Shown: positions 57,138 through 64,000 of the stretch, in pieces
Layout of the letters: every line of letters starts with the position of its first letter
Numbering within the stretch: the first letter of the stretch is position 1
Source of the DNA: Paraburkholderia phosphatilytica
GTDB taxonomy: Bacteria; Pseudomonadota; Gammaproteobacteria; Burkholderiales; Burkholderiaceae
Reading direction: 5' to 3'
DNA: 64,000 nucleotides
NCBI RefSeq assembly: GCF_003443895.1
Contig: NZ_QQOA01000010.1
Location: 124,001-188,000 of the forward strand
The notes under the pieces: generated by a model
What the model was told of the DNA's origin: nothing
Seen by the model: the letters and a program-made list of their open reading frames with translations, nothing else
Database searches by the model: none
Made by a program: the position numbers and the translations under genes

Positions 57138-60100
57138 CTCACGACATGACCTTATCTGCCGTGCCGCCGCCGAAGAATCTCGAACCGCTGCGTTTTCCGC
57201 TGACGGGCAGCAGCCTGATCGAAGCGAGTGCCGGCACCGGCAAGACATTCACGATCGCGATGCTGTACGTGCGGCTCGTGCTGGGCCATCGGCATGTCGA
57301 TGCGGGTCCCGATGTGGATATTGCCGACGATGCACCCGAGCCGCTGCGCGCGCTGACGCCGCCCGAGATTCTCGTCGTCACGTTTACCGATGCGGCGACG
57401 AAAGAGCTGCGCGACCGGATCCGTGCGCGCCTGATCGAAGCCGCCGACTACTTCCATGCGGACCCGGATGAAGTCGAATCGAGCGAGCCGGAAGCGAACC
57501 TGCTGTACGAACTGCGCGCCGACTATCCGCACGATCAGTGGGCAGGCTGTGCGCGCCGTCTCGAACTCGCGGCGGAATGGATGGACGAGGCCGCGGTCTC
57601 GACGATCCACGGCTGGTGCAACCGGATGCTCAGCGAGCATGCGTTCGATAGCGACAGCCTGTTTTCGCAGACGCTCGAAACCGATCAGACCGAGCTGCGC
57701 GCGGACGTCGCGCGCGACTACTGGCGCACCTTCATGTCGCCGCTCGATGCGCGCTCGGCGGCCGAGGTGCGTCAATGGTTCACGCAGCCCGACGCGCTGG
57801 AAGGCGCGATACGCGGTCTGTTCGCGCATGCGAGCCTGTTGCCCGATGCGCCGCCGCCGGCCGAAGCGCTGGAGGACGCGCGACAGAAGCAGCGCGCGCA
57901 CCTCGACGCGCTGAAGGCGAACTGGCCGGCCTGGTGCGACGAACTACAGGCGCTGTTCGACGCCGCGCGCGCGAAGAAGCTGTTCAACGCGGTCAAGCTG
58001 AACACGAAGAACTGCGAGACGTGGCTCAACAAGCTGCGCGACTGGGCGACGAATCCCGAACTGCTGCGCCCCGCGTTCGACGACAAGGCCGCGGTGTGGG
58101 AGCGTCTGACGCCGCGCGGTATCGCCGAGATCTGGAACGACGGCAATCCGCCGTCGCACGCGGCATTCGATGCGATGGTGACGCTGCGCGAACAGCTGGC
58201 CGCGTATCCCGTCGCGCGCAACGACATCCTGTGCCATGCGGCGAAATGGATCGCGGCGCGCTTCGAGATCGAGCAGGGCCGGCGTTCACAGATGGGTTTC
58301 GACGATCTGCTGACGCGTCTGCGCGCCGCGCTCGAAGGTCCGAACGGCGAGCGTCTCGCGCAGGTCATTCGCGCGCAGTATCCGGTTGCGCTGATCGACG
58401 AGTTCCAGGATACGGACCCGGTGCAGTACCGCATTTTCGATGCGGTGTACCGGATCGGGCAGAACGATCCGGCCACCGCGATCATCCTGATCGGCGACCC
58501 GAAGCAGGCAATCTACGCGTTTCGCGGCGCCGACATCTACACGTATCTCGAAGCGCGCCGCGCGTGCGCGGGGCGGCTCTTCACGCTGAAGAAGAACTTC
58601 CGCTCGACGGTGCAGATGGTGGCCGCCGTCAACCGCTGCTTCGAAGCGGCCGAGACGCGTGAAGCGGGCGCGGGTGCGTTCCTGTTCCGCGATGAACATG
58701 CGGATGCCGATCACGCAGCGGCGAGCAATCCGTTGCCGTTCATTCCCGCCGACGCGAATGGCCGCGACGATGTGCTGCGTGCGGATCGTGTCGATCTGCC
58801 TGCGCTGAATGTATGGTGGCTGCCGCAACCCGACGACGGCAAGCCGCTCGGCAAGGATGCGTATTTCCGCGCGATGGCCGCGAGCTGCGCGAGCGAGATG
58901 GTGCGGCTGCTCGATCTCGGACAGCGTGGGCTCGCGGGTTTCGTCGGCGGTGAAAGCGCAGACGATGCGGATGGCGAATCACGGCTAAAGCCGCTCGAAC
59001 CCAAACATATGGCGGTGCTCGTCAACAACCGCACCGAAGCGCATGCGATTCGCGCCGCGCTCGCGGAGCGCGATGTGCGTAGCGTCTATCTGTCCGATCG
59101 CGATTCGGTGTTCCAGACCGGCGAGGCGAGCGAACTGCGTCAGTGGCTTGCCGCATGCGCGGATCCGGACGACGGGCGGCTCGTGCGTACCGCGCTCGCC
59201 ACCAGTATCCTCGGGCTCGACTGGAATGCGCTCGACACGCTCAACCGAGACGAGCTCGCATGGGAAGCGCGCGTGCTGCAGTTCCGCGGATACCGCGAAC
59301 TGTGGCGCAGGAAAGGCGTACTGCCGATGCTGCGGCGCCTCTTGAACGACTTTCAGGTGCCGCAGCGGTTGCTTGGCCAGGCGGCTGCCGCCGCCGCGCT
59401 CGGCGAGCGCACGTTGACGAACGTGCTGCATCTTGCCGAACTGCTGCAGCAGGCGAGCTCGCAGCTCGATGGCGAGCATGCGCTGCTGCGCTATCTCGAC
59501 GAAGAAGTGCGCGATGGCGGCGCCGGCGGCGACGCGCAGCAGCTGCGGCTGGAGAGCGATGCGGGGCTCGTGCAGGTGGTGACGGTGCACAAGTCGAAAG
59601 GCCTCGAATATCCGCTGGTGTTTCTGCCGTTCGCGTGCGCGTTCCGCGAGGTGAAGGCGAGCGACATGCCGCTCAAGTGGCACGACAAGGCGGGGCAACT
59701 GCATATCACGCTGAGCGATGAAAGCGCGGTGCCGCAAGCCGATCGCGAACGGCTCGGTGAAGACCTGCGCAAGCTGTACGTTGCGCTGACGCGCGCGCGT
59801 TACGCGACGTGGATCGGCGTCGCGCCGATCCAGAGCGTCGAACTCGGCGCGCTTGGGTATCTGCTGTCGGGCGGCCAGCCGATTGATGGCGGTACGCTGC
59901 CGGCGCTGCTCGCGCGATTGCAGGGCCCATGCAGCGACATCGTGGTCGAAGCTGCACCGGAGCCGACGCGCGAGGTGTTCGAGATGCGCGGGCCGCAAGT
60001 CGCGCGCGGCGCCGCGCGCACGATGCCGCGCCATGCGCGCGAGCCGTGGTGGATCGCGAGCTATTCGAGCCTGCGTAAGGTGAACGATGTGATCGGCGGT

Positions 60101-61075
60101 GCGGCGAATGCAAGTGCAAGTGCAAGTGCAAGTGCAAGTGCAAGTGCAAGCGACGGCGCAAGCGGGACGGGCGTAGTGCGTACCGGCGAAATGACCGCGC
60201 GCGATACGCGCAGCGAAGACGTCTTCCACGAACTGCTTGATGCCGCGTTGATCGATGCGTTCGACGACGCGGTGCCTCCATCGCCAGCAATTGCGACCAC
60301 GCATGTCGACGCCTCGCTGCACGGCTTTTTTCGTGGCGCGGATGCGGGTAGCTTCCTGCACGAACTGATGGAATGGGCGGCAACCGAAGGCTTCGCCACG
60401 GTCGTGCAACAGCCTGACGCGTTGCGTGACGTGGTCGCGCGGCGCTGCAATCTGCGCGGCTGGGCACGCTGGATCGAGCCGCTCACCGCGTGGCTGTTGC
60501 AGCTGCTCGGCACGCCGCTGCGTCTGCCCGCTGTCGATGGCGAAGCGGTGCAGCCGGTCGTGCTCGCGAAGCTCGATGCGTATATGGCGGAAATGGAGTT
60601 CTGGGTCGCGGCGCACACGGTGGATACGCGACGCATCGACGAACTGGTGACATCGATGACGCTCGACGGTGCCGAACGACCCGCACTCGAACCCGCGACG
60701 TTGAACGGCATGCTGAAGGGTTTCATCGACCTTGTGTTCGAGCACGAGGGCCGCTACTACGTCGCGGACTATAAATCGAACTGGCTGGGCCCCGATGACG
60801 CTGCCTATACGGCCGCGAAAATGCGTGCCCAGATTCTCCACTCACGTTATGAGCTTCAGTACGTGCTGTATCTGTTCGCGCTGCATCGGCTGCTGAAAGT
60901 GCGCCTGCCGGATTACGATTACGACACGCATGTCGGCGGAGCGGTGTATCTGTTCCTGCGTGGCGGGCGCGCGCCTGGCCAGGGTCTGCATATCGAGCGG
61001 CCGCCGCGCGAGCTGATCGAGGAACTGGACCTGCTGTTCGCGCAGCACGACGATGCGGCAAGGGCAACGCTATGA
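57134..61075 (+). CDS. recB: Exodeoxyribonuclease V beta subunit (RecB)
   Basis: A 1313-residue UvrD-like helicase-nuclease. Walker A EASAGTGKTFT (30-40), AVSTIHGWCNRML, QMGFDDLLTRL, LIDEFQDTDPVQYRIFD, GDPKQAIYAFRGADIYTY and VVTVHKSKGLEYPLVFLPF are helicase motifs. The C-terminal nuclease domain has SFLHELMEWA, GFIDLVFE (Asp1199) and ADYKSNWLG (Asp1212, Lys1214). A run of seven Ala-Ser pairs (about 993-1006) lies in the linker between helicase and nuclease. It is translationally coupled to recC and recD by ATGA overlaps. Confidence 0.97.
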   Translation: MTHDMTLSAVPPPKNLEPLRFPLTGSSLIEASAGTGKTFTIAMLYVRLVLGHRHVDAGPDVDIADDAPEPLRALTPPEILVVTFTDAATKELRDRIRARLIEAADYFHADPDEVESSEPEANLLYELRADYPHDQWAGCARRLELAAEWMDEAAVSTIHGWCNRMLSEHAFDSDSLFSQTLETDQTELRADVARDYWRTFMSPLDARSAAEVRQWFTQPDALEGAIRGLFAHASLLPDAPPPAEALEDARQKQRAHLDALKANWPAWCDELQALFDAARAKKLFNAVKLNTKNCETWLNKLRDWATNPELLRPAFDDKAAVWERLTPRGIAEIWNDGNPPSHAAFDAMVTLREQLAAYPVARNDILCHAAKWIAARFEIEQGRRSQMGFDDLLTRLRAALEGPNGERLAQVIRAQYPVALIDEFQDTDPVQYRIFDAVYRIGQNDPATAIILIGDPKQAIYAFRGADIYTYLEARRACAGRLFTLKKNFRSTVQMVAAVNRCFEAAETREAGAGAFLFRDEHADADHAAASNPLPFIPADANGRDDVLRADRVDLPALNVWWLPQPDDGKPLGKDAYFRAMAASCASEMVRLLDLGQRGLAGFVGGESADDADGESRLKPLEPKHMAVLVNNRTEAHAIRAALAERDVRSVYLSDRDSVFQTGEASELRQWLAACADPDDGRLVRTALATSILGLDWNALDTLNRDELAWEARVLQFRGYRELWRRKGVLPMLRRLLNDFQVPQRLLGQAAAAAALGERTLTNVLHLAELLQQASSQLDGEHALLRYLDEEVRDGGAGGDAQQLRLESDAGLVQVVTVHKSKGLEYPLVFLPFACAFREVKASDMPLKWHDKAGQLHITLSDESAVPQADRERLGEDLRKLYVALTRARYATWIGVAPIQSVELGALGYLLSGGQPIDGGTLPALLARLQGPCSDIVVEAAPEPTREVFEMRGPQVARGAARTMPRHAREPWWIASYSSLRKVNDVIGGAANASASASASASASASDGASGTGVVRTGEMTARDTRSEDVFHELLDAALIDAFDDAVPPSPAIATTHVDASLHGFFRGADAGSFLHELMEWAATEGFATVVQQPDALRDVVARRCNLRGWARWIEPLTAWLLQLLGTPLRLPAVDGEAVQPVVLAKLDAYMAEMEFWVAAHTVDTRRIDELVTSMTLDGAERPALEPATLNGMLKGFIDLVFEHEGRYYVADYKSNWLGPDDAAYTAAKMRAQILHSRYELQYVLYLFALHRLLKVRLPDYDYDTHVGGAVYLFLRGGRAPGQGLHIERPPRELIEELDLLFAQHDDAARATL
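60109..60150. repeat. Hexanucleotide microsatellite in recB, 7 x TGCAAG
   Basis: Seven perfect tandem copies of TGCAAG encode Ala-Ser repeats in frame. The unit length keeps the frame when copies are gained or lost. Confidence 0.97.
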
Positions 61076-63288
61076 GCGGACGTCGACAGAAACCGGACGG
61101 GTTGACGGGCGATCTATTTGCGGCAGCGGATGCTGATCCCGCTCGCGAGGCTGCACCGTCGCGTAGCGAGGAGGGCGCGAAGGCTGCTGGCGTTTCCACT
61201 GCGGTGTCGACACCCGTTACCGCAGTGCAGATTGATACAGCACCACGCATGCTGGACGTGCTCGATCGATGGGTCGAACGCGGCTGGCTGCGTTCGCTTG
61301 ATGCGGGCTTCGCGCGATTCCTGTCGAACGAAGTGCCGCACGCGCCGCCGTTGCTGCTGCTCGCGGCGGCGCTCGCGAGCCATCAGCTCGGACGCGGACA
61401 CGTGTGCCTCGATCTGCAGGCGACCATCGACGACCCGACCTTCGTGCTGTCGCTACCGCCCGAGGAGCCGAATGCATGGGCGCGGCCCGATGCAGCAGAG
61501 CCGCGCGCGCTGCCGCCGACGCCATCCGAAGTGCTTGCGGGCACCACGCTCGATCATTGGTTGCAGGCGCTGGATGAGCGAACGACCGTGGCGGACGGCG
61601 CGGGCAGCACGCCGCTCGTGCTGATCGATGCGCGGCTCTATCTGCGGCGCTACTGGCAGTACGAGCAGGATGTGCGCGCGGGCATCGAGCGACGGTTGGC
61701 GGCATCGACGAAGTTGCAGTCCGCGTTGCCGATGGACGCGGTGCGTCGCGCGCTCGACGTGCTGTTTCCGGCTGCAGCGAATACCGGTGCACGTACCGAC
61801 TGGCAGAAGCTCGCCTGTGCGCTCGCCGCTCGCAGCGGCTTCAGCATCGTCACGGGCGGACCCGGCACCGGCAAGACGACGACCGTCGTGAAGCTGCTGG
61901 CGCTGTTGCAGGCGCTCGCGTTGCATGCGCCTCGTATTTCGTCGGATGCGTCATCGATGAACACGGCGCGGCCGTTGCGCATCCGTCTCGCGGCGCCAAC
62001 CGGCAAGGCCGCGGCACGGCTCAACGAATCGATCGCGGGCGCGGTGGCGCGTCTGCCTGTCGATGCGTTGCCCGATGGCGAGGCCGTGCGCGCCGCGATT
62101 CCGAACGTGGTGACGACGCTGCATCGTGTGCTGGGGACGCTGCCCGACACCCGGCGCTTCCGGCACGACGCGGGCAATCCGCTGCCCGTCGACGTGCTGG
62201 TGATCGACGAGGCGTCGATGGTCGATCTCGAGATGATGGCCGCTGTGCTGGCCGCATTGCCGCCGTCGGCGCGACTGATTCTGCTTGGCGACAAGGATCA
62301 GCTCGCATCGGTGGAAGCGGGTGCGGTGATCGGCGAATTGTGCGCGCGTGCTGCCGGCGGCCACTACACGTCGCAGACCGCCGCGTGGCTCGAAGCCGCG
62401 ACCGGCGAACGCATCGATGCCGCGATGATCGATGCCGACGGCACGCCGCTCGATCAGGCGATTGCGATGCTGCGGCACAGTCACCGCTTCGCGTCGGATA
62501 GCGGCATCGGCCTGCTCGCGTCGTTCGTCAATGCGGGCGATGCCGATGCGGTCGATCGCATCTGGGCCGACGCGCACGCGGACCTTGCGCTCGTGCGATG
62601 TCCAGCAGGAGACGACGCCGCGTTCCGGTCGCTGGTGATCGACGGCGGTGCTTCACACGGCGACGGCCGTGCTGAACGTCAAGGCTATCGGCACTATCTC
62701 GACGTGATGCATGCGCAGCGACCGCTGGATGACGACGTCGATGCGTGGGCGCTCGCGGTGCTCGAAGCACACGACGCGTTCCAGTTGCTGTGCGCGTTGC
62801 GACGTGGACCGTGGGGTGTCGAAGGATTGAACCGGCGCGTCGCGCGTCTGCTGCAGGACGAAAAGCTGATCGATGCGCGCGGCGAGTGGTTCGCCGGACG
62901 TCCGGTGCTCGTTACGCGCAACGACTACGAACTCGGCTTGATGAACGGCGATATCGGTATCGCGCTCGAGCTGCCGGGTGGCGCATTGCGTGTGGCCTTT
63001 CCCGCGGCGGATGGATCGGGCGGCGTGAAGTGGGTGCTGCCGAGCCGTCTGCAGGCCGTCGAAACCGTGTTCGCGCTGACCGTGCACAAGTCACAAGGGT
63101 CGGAGTTCGTGCACGCGGCGCTGGTGTTGCCCGAGTCGTTCAGCCCTGTCATGACGCGCGAACTCGTCTACACCGGCATCACGCGCGCAAAGAAGTGGCT
63201 CAGCCTCGCGGTGATGGACGGCAGCGACACGCTGCGGCTCGCGGTCGACGCGAAGGTCAGGCGCGCGAGCGGGTTAGGTGTCGTGTAG
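61072..63288 (+). CDS. recD: Exodeoxyribonuclease V alpha subunit (RecD)
   Basis: A 738-residue superfamily 1B helicase, the fast 5'-3' motor of RecBCD. Walker A GGPGTGKTTTVVKL (about 263-276), Walker B VLVIDEASMVDLEMMAAVL, GDKDQLASVEAGAVIGEL and the C-terminal FALTVHKSQGSEFVHAALVLP and RELVYTGITRAK are intact. An N-terminal domain (about 60-240) contacts RecC in the family. The first 60 residues are Ala/Thr-rich and variable. It overlaps recB by four bases. Confidence 0.96.
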   Translation: MSGRRQKPDGLTGDLFAAADADPAREAAPSRSEEGAKAAGVSTAVSTPVTAVQIDTAPRMLDVLDRWVERGWLRSLDAGFARFLSNEVPHAPPLLLLAAALASHQLGRGHVCLDLQATIDDPTFVLSLPPEEPNAWARPDAAEPRALPPTPSEVLAGTTLDHWLQALDERTTVADGAGSTPLVLIDARLYLRRYWQYEQDVRAGIERRLAASTKLQSALPMDAVRRALDVLFPAAANTGARTDWQKLACALAARSGFSIVTGGPGTGKTTTVVKLLALLQALALHAPRISSDASSMNTARPLRIRLAAPTGKAAARLNESIAGAVARLPVDALPDGEAVRAAIPNVVTTLHRVLGTLPDTRRFRHDAGNPLPVDVLVIDEASMVDLEMMAAVLAALPPSARLILLGDKDQLASVEAGAVIGELCARAAGGHYTSQTAAWLEAATGERIDAAMIDADGTPLDQAIAMLRHSHRFASDSGIGLLASFVNAGDADAVDRIWADAHADLALVRCPAGDDAAFRSLVIDGGASHGDGRAERQGYRHYLDVMHAQRPLDDDVDAWALAVLEAHDAFQLLCALRRGPWGVEGLNRRVARLLQDEKLIDARGEWFAGRPVLVTRNDYELGLMNGDIGIALELPGGALRVAFPAADGSGGVKWVLPSRLQAVETVFALTVHKSQGSEFVHAALVLPESFSPVMTRELVYTGITRAKKWLSLAVMDGSDTLRLAVDAKVRRASGLGVV

Positions 63289-63295
63289 CGCGAGC

Positions 63296-63339
63296 GCAGC
63301 GGATGCGGGTGTGGGTGCATAAGGCACCCGCTGCGCTGC
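63296..63339. terminator. Stem-loop between convergent recD and pstS-like genes
   Basis: GCAGCG (63296-63301) with CGCTGC (63334-63339) and GCGGGTG (63305-63311) with CACCCGC (63325-63331) make a 13-bp stem with a small internal loop. It fills the 57-bp gap. A probable bidirectional terminator without a T-run. Confidence 0.65.
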
Positions 63340-63345
63340 AGGCGA

Positions 63346-64000
63346 TCACTTGATCGACTGGATCTGCTGGTAGCTCAATTCCCACGTGTGCGGCGGCAGC
63401 GGAATGAAATGCACCGACTGCAGGAACGTCGCGTTCTCGTCGGACGGCACGATCGTCCACGTGAGGAACTCGCGAATCTGCGCGGCGACAGCCGCATCCG
63501 GTTGCTGCTTCGAGACCACCGCGTATTCGTAGTTCACGAGCGGATAGGTGCCGCTCGCGGGCGAGAACACGAGACTCAGGCGTTCGTCGGGTGGCGTTCT
63601 GACCGCGAGCGATGCAGCGCCGGCCGTGATGTTGTCGCGCGTCGGCAGCACGAATTCGCCTGCGCCATTTTTCAGCGCGGCCGTGCCGAGCTTCGCCGAG
63701 TCGATGTCCGCCGCGTAGCTCACGCCGATGTAGCCGATCGAGTACGGCGTCGTCTTCAACGCGTTCACCACGCCCAGGTTGCCCGATACCGCGACCGCGC
63801 CCGGCACCGCCGGCCATGCGATGGTCGTGTCGTAGCCGAGCGCGCTTTCCCATGACGGCGTCGAGAACGTCAGGAACTGCGTGAACACGAAGGTGTCGCC
63901 GGAACCGTCGCCGCGATGCACCGGCACGATGTCGTGATGCGGCAGATGCACGCCGGGATTGAGCGCGGCGATCGCGGGCGCGTCCCACTGACGGATCGCG
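63346..64000 (-). CDS. pstS: Phosphate-binding protein PstS-like (5' end outside window)
   Basis: The C-terminal 217 residues of a periplasmic phosphate-binding protein; the frame is open to the window edge. Family segments are QWDAPAIAALNPGVHLP, VPVHRGDGSGDTFVFTQFL (the phosphate-binding SGDT loop), TTPYSIGYIGVSYA and GTYPLVNYEYAVV. It would deliver phosphate to a PstCAB transporter, presumably encoded further right. The tail has FLTWTIVPSDENATFLQSVHFIPLPP, typical of PstS. Confidence 0.88.
   Translation of the reverse strand, partial: AIRQWDAPAIAALNPGVHLPHHDIVPVHRGDGSGDTFVFTQFLTFSTPSWESALGYDTTIAWPAVPGAVAVSGNLGVVNALKTTPYSIGYIGVSYAADIDSAKLGTAALKNGAGEFVLPTRDNITAGAASLAVRTPPDERLSLVFSPASGTYPLVNYEYAVVSKQQPDAAVAAQIREFLTWTIVPSDENATFLQSVHFIPLPPHTWELSYQQIQSIK

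Overview
The window is a 64-kb piece of a high-GC betaproteobacterial chromosome, most likely Burkholderiaceae (Burkholderia/Paraburkholderia/Caballeronia type). This rests on codon use, on protein features throughout, and on conserved gene neighbourhoods: lptD-surA-pdxA-rsmA with divergent amgK-murU, miaB-phoH-ybeY-corC-lnt-glyQS-gmhB-plsC, glpD-glpK-glpF, and recC-recB-recD. No assignment to species is possible from sequence reading alone. I see no rRNA, tRNA, CRISPR array, insertion sequence, prophage or integrase. The region looks like core chromosome with a few accessory or poorly characterised genes.

Layout. 1-6 kb: the 3' part of a PAS-GGDEF-EAL signalling protein, a hotdog thioesterase and an Atm1-like ABC exporter. 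5.3-13 kb: the murU-amgK peptidoglycan-recycling pair, divergent from an outer-membrane biogenesis operon (lptD, surA) continuing into vitamin B6 synthesis (pdxA) and 16S rRNA methylation (rsmA). 13-15 kb: a DMT exporter, glyoxalase I and an NTF2-like protein. 15-27.3 kb: a long leftward cluster. Read in transcription order it is miaB, phoH, ybeY, chaC, corC, lnt, glyQ, glyS, gmhB, plsC and a YgjP-type metallopeptidase, joining tRNA and rRNA maturation, lipoprotein acylation, glycyl-tRNA charging and LPS/phospholipid synthesis. 27.5-32.7 kb: a divergent LysR/MFS pair with a clear palindromic operator, an XRE-cupin regulator, an FMN riboswitch with ribB, and a HAD phosphatase.

32.9-39 kb: glycerol uptake and catabolism (glpF, glpK, glpD, with glpR upstream), GlpR-like operators ahead of glpD and strongly palindromic intergenic spacers. 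39-45 kb: a cytoplasmic gamma-glutamyltransferase-like enzyme, an uncharacterised ferritin-like diiron protein behind a structured leader, a split-barrel protein, a RhlE-type RNA helicase and a hemolysin III family protein. 45-49.5 kb: a triheme and a diheme cytochrome c, an orphan intrinsic terminator that may mark a small RNA, a CopD-like protein and a small membrane protein. 49.6-52 kb: galactonate dehydratase beside a frameshifted DgoR-like regulator, and a small exported protein. 52.4-63.3 kb: a divergent sirtuin followed by overlapping recC-recB-recD. The window ends inside a pstS-like gene.

Most intergenic regions between convergent genes carry strong GC-rich stem-loops. The points most worth a second look are the broken GntR regulator, the orphan terminator at 47.74 kb, the perfect 20-bp inverted repeat at 49.6 kb, the four 20-bp repeats between the sirtuin and recC, the in-frame hexanucleotide repeat in recB, the aquaglyceroporin with altered NPA boxes, and the ferritin-like gene with its leader. 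No single clearly novel multi-gene system is evident. All readings here come from inspection, without database searches.
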